In this document: positions 18,093 through 21,765 of the stretch, in pieces
How positions within the stretch are numbered: the first letter of the stretch is position 1
Layout: each line of letters opens with the position of its first letter
From: Syncephalis plumigaleata
Taxonomy: Eukaryota > Zoopagomycota > Zoopagomycetes > Zoopagales > Piptocephalidaceae
DNA length: 21,765 nt
Reading direction: 5' to 3'
Assembly (NCBI GenBank): GCA_025201365.1
Contig: JAIXMF010000233.1
Coordinates: 1 to 21,765 of the forward strand
Notes under the pieces: model-generated
Databases searched by the model: none
The model's input: only the letters and a program-made list of their open reading frames with translations
Told to the model about the DNA's origin: nothing
Program-made: the position numbers and the translations under genes

Positions 18093-21042
18093 TAGTTATT
18101 GGATCTATATATCTATATACACAGCTGGATATTTACCTGAGGTAAGAATGGCACGCATTTCAGACCGAGTGTTTTAAACATATACATGAATGCCTGGATG
18201 ACCGTGCTATGATAGCTACTTAGTGATGGTTCGCGTAGAATCTTGAGTAGTGCGTTGATGGCCACAGTAGGAAAGTAGTCCTCGGAACTCGGTCCCATAC
18301 CCACCATTAATAGTGAGATATCGGCATTGGCACCATTGGCCGGATTGATATTATTCGTCTTGCCATCCTCAGCAACTCGTTCCACCTTGTATCGGTAAGG
18401 ATCGAGTGCACCCAGAATACCCAATAACTTAACGGTCTCTCGTCGTAATGGCACTGTTTGTTCCGTATTGAGAATATCAATGAGAATGGGCAATAATGAC
18501 GGGTATTTGAGGTAGGGTTCGATAACAAAACCAGTATTAGCGGTTAATTGTCCAAGAGTTCTTAGGGCAGCATGTCGTTTTGCCGAGGCACTTTGATCTT
18601 GTAGTGCTTCAAGAATGATGGGCATCAATTCATTCAGGTAGGGCTGCATGTCTTCACCGCCTACTTCGGCTAGTTGTCCGATAGCACCAAGTACGGCAGC
18701 CACCACATTAGGCACGGAATCACTCGCTTTTAGTAAGAGTACGCGTAGAATAGGGTCAACATAAGGTTTAAGGAATCGTTGTGCCGCAGATATAAGTGCC
18801 GTCAACAATAGAGCACTCTCCTCCTTATTTCGACTAGTTGTGTTTATCATTAATATTTAGTAATATAAAAATGAGGAGCAACCTACCTAACTGTCGAGTA
18901 TTCCAGTTCCGTCAATAGTTGAATAAGCGTTTTACGCAATGATGGAATGACATAGGCTGGATTATGTTTCGCCAATCGACCAATGACCGACATGGCAATC
19001 TCTCTAATGGCGAACACTTCATCGTTTAATGCCAGGAATAGAGCACGTACATGTTCAGCCTGCGCTAGATGCTGATCGAAACGTTCATCCAATGAGGAGA
19101 TAACCACCTCGCGTGTATGTGGATTAGGATCAGCCACTCCCACAGATAATAGACGACCCAATACATCTCGCATCACTTCAATGGCGTGATTACTTGTTTG
19201 ATAACAAATAGGATCACGTATGAATAGTTGACATGTAGTAGCCGCAGCTGCCTTACGTATATCCGCGTTGTCTGCATCCAAGTAATGCACCACACAATCA
19301 CGTACAAATTCATGTAACATACGACCTATCAAATAACAATAATTAACTATTAATAACAATGCTAGTTGTATAGCAATACACATACCATTGAAATCCATTG
19401 TGCCAAGCGTAGTAAGAGCAAGTATAATAATATCATCACTTGATTCCTGTGTCTATATTAATTATGATGCTTGCTTATTGACTAATAGTAATTCATTCAC
19501 TTACCGTCTGTTCTTTAGTAGTGGTAGTAGTAGTACTACCATTCACTATGCCATTATGTCCACTATTGGGTGGTGCACCTGGTTCACGATAAGGTTGTCC
19601 ACTTAGGATAATAGACAACATATCAAGTAATCGATCTATAATTGATGAATGAGATCCTAGCAATATAGTATACATATATTGCATTCTTACCTTGAATGGT
19701 CTTCAATAATGGTGGCACATATCGTCCAATGTCCACTAGTGCCTTACGTAGTGGTTCACTTAGTCCACCTGCAAACATGAGATCCAGTAGATTGTGCATG
19801 TGTCGTGTGATGCTCTGTCCTACTGATTTCGCTAATAGACTGATACACTCGTAGATTGCCGCTTCATGTGCTTGTCGTAATTTCCTACATAATATTTAGA
19901 TATACAATTAATGCTAATTATCGTTCTTGCTTACCCTTTTAGTGACAAACAATCTTTAGCATTGCGTAGAATGGACTCCAAATAGACACACATATCATTG
20001 CCTACAGATATGGCTACTTCACCGATGGCTTTGAAGGCTATAGCAGTATTAGACATAAATGCATATGTATAAATTACTATTACAATATATAAGCATAGTC
20101 ATTTCACTTACCGGCATTTCGTTCACGTTCCTTCTTTAATTGTTGTAGCAAATGACTCATGGCATCATCAAGGTAAGCATTAGAGAAATCCATGGGATTA
20201 TACGAAGCAAGAATAGGCATCAAGTTCACTACGGTACGTCGAATCAATGGATCTCTATGCTCTTTGAATTGGAATACTGCCTCGCATACTTCACGGAATC
20301 GATTATTCATAAACTATTAGAGTCAATAACACGTCAGTAACTACTATTATTACTATAGTCATTTAATTACCATGCCAGTTCTTAGTAATAATTCACGATA
20401 AGTGAGTAGTGCACCATGGATTAAATCAATACTGCCGCCCTTTAAGCTTTTGTTAGCCTCATCTAGAATACGGCGATACCATTGAATACGCTGTTGACTC
20501 TCGCGTTGATAAACAATCTCTAGACAAGCACTTAATGCATCAGCTGCTGCTTCTCGTGTTACCACTCGCGAATCACGTAATGCCGACCTAATAGATCAAG
20601 GAATTGCGGTACATAGGCATAAATGAATGTTGGCGCATTCCGAGCCAATTCACTTAGAACGTGCACGGCCGCATAACGTCGATGTTCACTACGATCTATA
20701 TAGTAACAAGTTAGTATACACAGTATAATATATATAGAGCAATGTCATTACCTTGTAGCCATTCCAATGCACGCTTTACTTCAGATTCTACTACATCTGT
20801 CGTAAGTGATCCACTGGCCAGAGCAAGATGTCCTAGTTATTACTATTGTTATTACTCATTATAATGATGCTAGTAGTCAAGACATTTACCTAATGCTTTC
20901 GATGCAGCAATCATTACTTGCGTGTCATTATTCAATAATAATCGATGCAAGTAATGCGCTGATCGTGTCACTTTAGTGGTATTCTCCTCTCCTTCATAGT
21001 CGATTAATCGATCTATTGAGCAGTATTAGTATTCTACTACTA

Positions 21043-21084
<42 letters not shown>

Positions 21085-21500
21085 ACTATTATGATCAGTT
21101 TACCTAATGCAATAATGCCTCCTAGTTTCTCGCTGTTATCCGCACTATCTATAAGTTCGAATACACGAAGATTGACATCATTATTGAATTTAGCTGCTGC
21201 TTCTGCCGACAATTCATGAGATACAGTCTCCACCTATATATAAAGTATAATAAGCAATCCATTTATATTATATTGATAACAACTACTTACATGTTCAAGC
21301 AACTCATCAGCTGCTCTTATACGAACTTCTTCCGAACTATAGTAATAGATTGTATTAATATATATATCAATTGAAATGTACTTCAAGATGAATAGCTTAT
21401 TGCTTCTTCAACACTATCAATGCATATATACATACCGACTCTTTAGATCGTTGAAGATACGACTCAACGGGTCTGATCCTTGACCAGTGGTCGTAGCCAT
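12188..21500 (-). CDS. TOR: TOR serine/threonine protein kinase (PIKK), complete gene, 35 exons, about 2396 aa
   Basis: TOR is the kinase core of TORC1/TORC2, coupling nutrients to growth. Exons: 21436-21500, 21291-21336, 21104-21233, 20890-21012, 20752-20832, 20371-20695, 20112-20313, 19935-20037, 19691-19884, 19505-19635, 19386-19452, 18887-19325, 18137-18833, 17434-18051, 17280-17386, 16944-17226, 16142-16887, 15977-16087, 15733-15922, 15293-15661, 15048-15225, 14826-14989, 14562-14762, 14330-14485, 14034-14277, 13837-13974, 13398-13768, 13183-13338, 13047-13121, 12835-12991, 12737-12772, 12595-12678, 12449-12529, 12270-12375, 12188-12203. Order: N-terminal HEAT repeats, FAT, FRB (about 1865-1965, with Ser1884, Trp1950 and Phe1957 of the rapamycin-FKBP12 site), kinase (Lys2036 in [14 protein letters not shown]; Asp2187 and Asn2192 in GLGDRHPSN; Asp2206 in HIDFGD) and FATC ending CQCYIGWCAFW. 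The start has an ideal ACCATGG context. One base is missing near codon 184 (20587-20589); all other junctions keep frame. Introns are 47-99 nt; three have GC donors. Asn-rich inserts interrupt the FAT domain. Confidence 0.97.
13045..13182 (-). other. Two neighbouring GC-AG introns in the TOR kinase region
   Basis: Introns 13122-13182 and 12992-13046 both start GCAAGTAGATA directly after a GAG codon. They flank the 75-nt exon encoding [16 protein letters not shown]. The GT inside each donor region would break the reading frame, so the GC must be used. Confidence 0.85.
15686..15716. repeat. (AT)n microsatellite inside a TOR intron
   Basis: About fifteen AT copies fill almost half of the 71-nt intron at 15662-15732. 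Confidence 0.95.
17227..17279 (-). other. GC-AG intron in TOR (FAT region)
   Basis: The 53-nt intron starts GCAAGTAGAT and ends TTATAG. It joins LASE-R to EENEAEDP with a split Arg codon. Using the nearby GT would place TGA directly after the junction. Confidence 0.85.
18061..18092. repeat. (ATC)n microsatellite inside a TOR intron
   Basis: Ten to eleven ATC copies lie near the acceptor end of the 85-nt intron at 18052-18136, the third longest TOR intron, so the repeat accounts for the extra length. Confidence 0.95.
20587..20589 (-). other. Apparent one-base deletion (frameshift) in TOR exon 6
   Basis: Upstream the frame reads VPQFLDLL; downstream the conserved sequence [18 protein letters not shown] resumes one base out of register. 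The transition is TTA-GG-TCG, where TOR proteins usually have a Trp or similar residue. The uncorrected frame stops ten codons later. No intron of usable size fits. It is most likely a sequence or assembly error, otherwise a null allele. Confidence 0.8.
21045..21084. repeat. (CTA)n microsatellite inside a TOR intron
   Basis: About thirteen CTA copies make up much of the 91-nt intron at 21013-21103. Confidence 0.95.
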
Positions 21501-21534
21501 GGTTGAATAGAGGTGGGACCTGTCCACCACTGGT
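21483..21534 (-). promoter_or_regulatory. 9-bp inverted repeat bracketing the TOR start codon
   Basis: ACCAGTGGT (21483-21491) and ACCACTGGT (21526-21534) are exact reverse complements separated by 34 nt that contain the TOR ATG (21498-21500). In the mRNA the start codon would sit in the loop of a 9-bp stem. A second, competing stem GGTGG/CCACC overlaps the upstream arm. A role in translation is inference. Confidence 0.4.
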
Positions 21535-21765
21535 TGGAATCAAGTTAATATGAGCGTATTAGTCGCACCTTGTTGTTATTGTTATTGTTAGCGTATCAAA
21601 TAGTGCTATAGTGGACAGATATAGTAAGCACAGACTAATTAAACAGAAGAGGAGAAGAAGAAAACAGAACAGCGAATAGAAAGTGTAATGAATAAGTGGA
21701 TGGGTGAAGAGCAACAACAACAACAACGTGTATATAAACGAGAAAAAGAGGAGTGACGACTAAGC
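21501..21765. promoter_or_regulatory. TOR leader and promoter region
   Basis: 265 bp upstream of the TOR start codon to the window edge. It holds a purine-rich stretch (about 21640-21680), a CAA trinucleotide run (21712-21726), and TATATAAA at 21731-21738 on the plus strand. That last element lies about 230 bp from the TOR start and could serve as a TATA element for either direction. No gene was seen. Confidence 0.4.

Noticed and set aside
18515-18530. GGTTCGATA resembling a tRNA B box
   Set aside because: It lies inside a conserved TOR exon, with no A box or cloverleaf around it.
20585-20614. A 25-nt intron (GTACCG...TTAG) that might explain the TOR frameshift
   Set aside because: Too short for a spliceosomal intron here (minimum seen 47 nt), it would delete conserved residues and it does not restore the frame.
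1-21765. Transposon, LTR element, viral fossil or horizontally acquired island
   Set aside because: No reverse transcriptase, integrase, transposase, capsid or terminal repeats were recognised; codon use and intron style look uniform across the window.

Overview
This is an ordinary piece of nuclear DNA from a fungus, read from its genes alone. The introns are short (mostly 50-80 nt) and very numerous. They have GTAAGT/GTATGT-type donors and CTAAC/CTAAT-type branch sites about 20 nt before a TAG/CAG acceptor. The non-coding DNA is AT-rich and full of microsatellites. An intron-dense TOR kinase, a Prp17 orthologue and PPxY-bearing alpha-arrestins suggest an early-diverging (zygomycete-like) fungus rather than an ascomycete yeast, but the lineage is inference. 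|| Layout, left to right. (1) 1-1109, minus: the 5' part of an arrestin-domain gene that runs off the left edge. (2) 1110-3821: 2.7 kb with no recognisable gene, holding several microsatellites. (3) 3822-5356, minus: a complete 6-exon alpha-arrestin ending in a PPxY ubiquitin-ligase docking motif. (4) 5357-6262: intergenic, with palindromes and a hairpin. (5) 6263-about 7453 (or 7538), minus: a 4- or 5-exon short-chain dehydrogenase/reductase. (6) 7784-9578, minus: a 12-TM major facilitator transporter. (7) 9579-9819: a short divergent promoter. (8) 9820-12092, plus: the WD40 splicing factor Prp17/Cdc40 in 9 exons. (9) 12188-21500, minus: a complete TOR kinase gene in 35 exons, ending 95 bp from Prp17 tail to tail. 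(10) 21501-21765: TOR leader/promoter. || I rebuilt the exon structures by hand by matching splice sites, reading phase and family conservation. For arrestin 2, the dehydrogenase from its first splice donor onward, the transporter, Prp17 and TOR, every junction keeps frame. The one exception is a single missing base in TOR exon 6 (20587-20589), which looks like a sequence error or a null allele. || No mobile element, viral fossil, CRISPR array, tRNA or rRNA was recognised, and I see no new multi-gene system. The most interesting signals concern splicing: a likely 3-nt microexon in the transporter, four GC-AG introns out of about 57, a 16-nt last TOR exon whose skipping by intron retention would remove just the last four residues of the FATC tail, and an in-frame stop-free intron in the arrestin. 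A 9-bp inverted repeat bracketing the TOR start codon and four copies of the palindrome ATGATATCAT in non-coding DNA also deserve a check.
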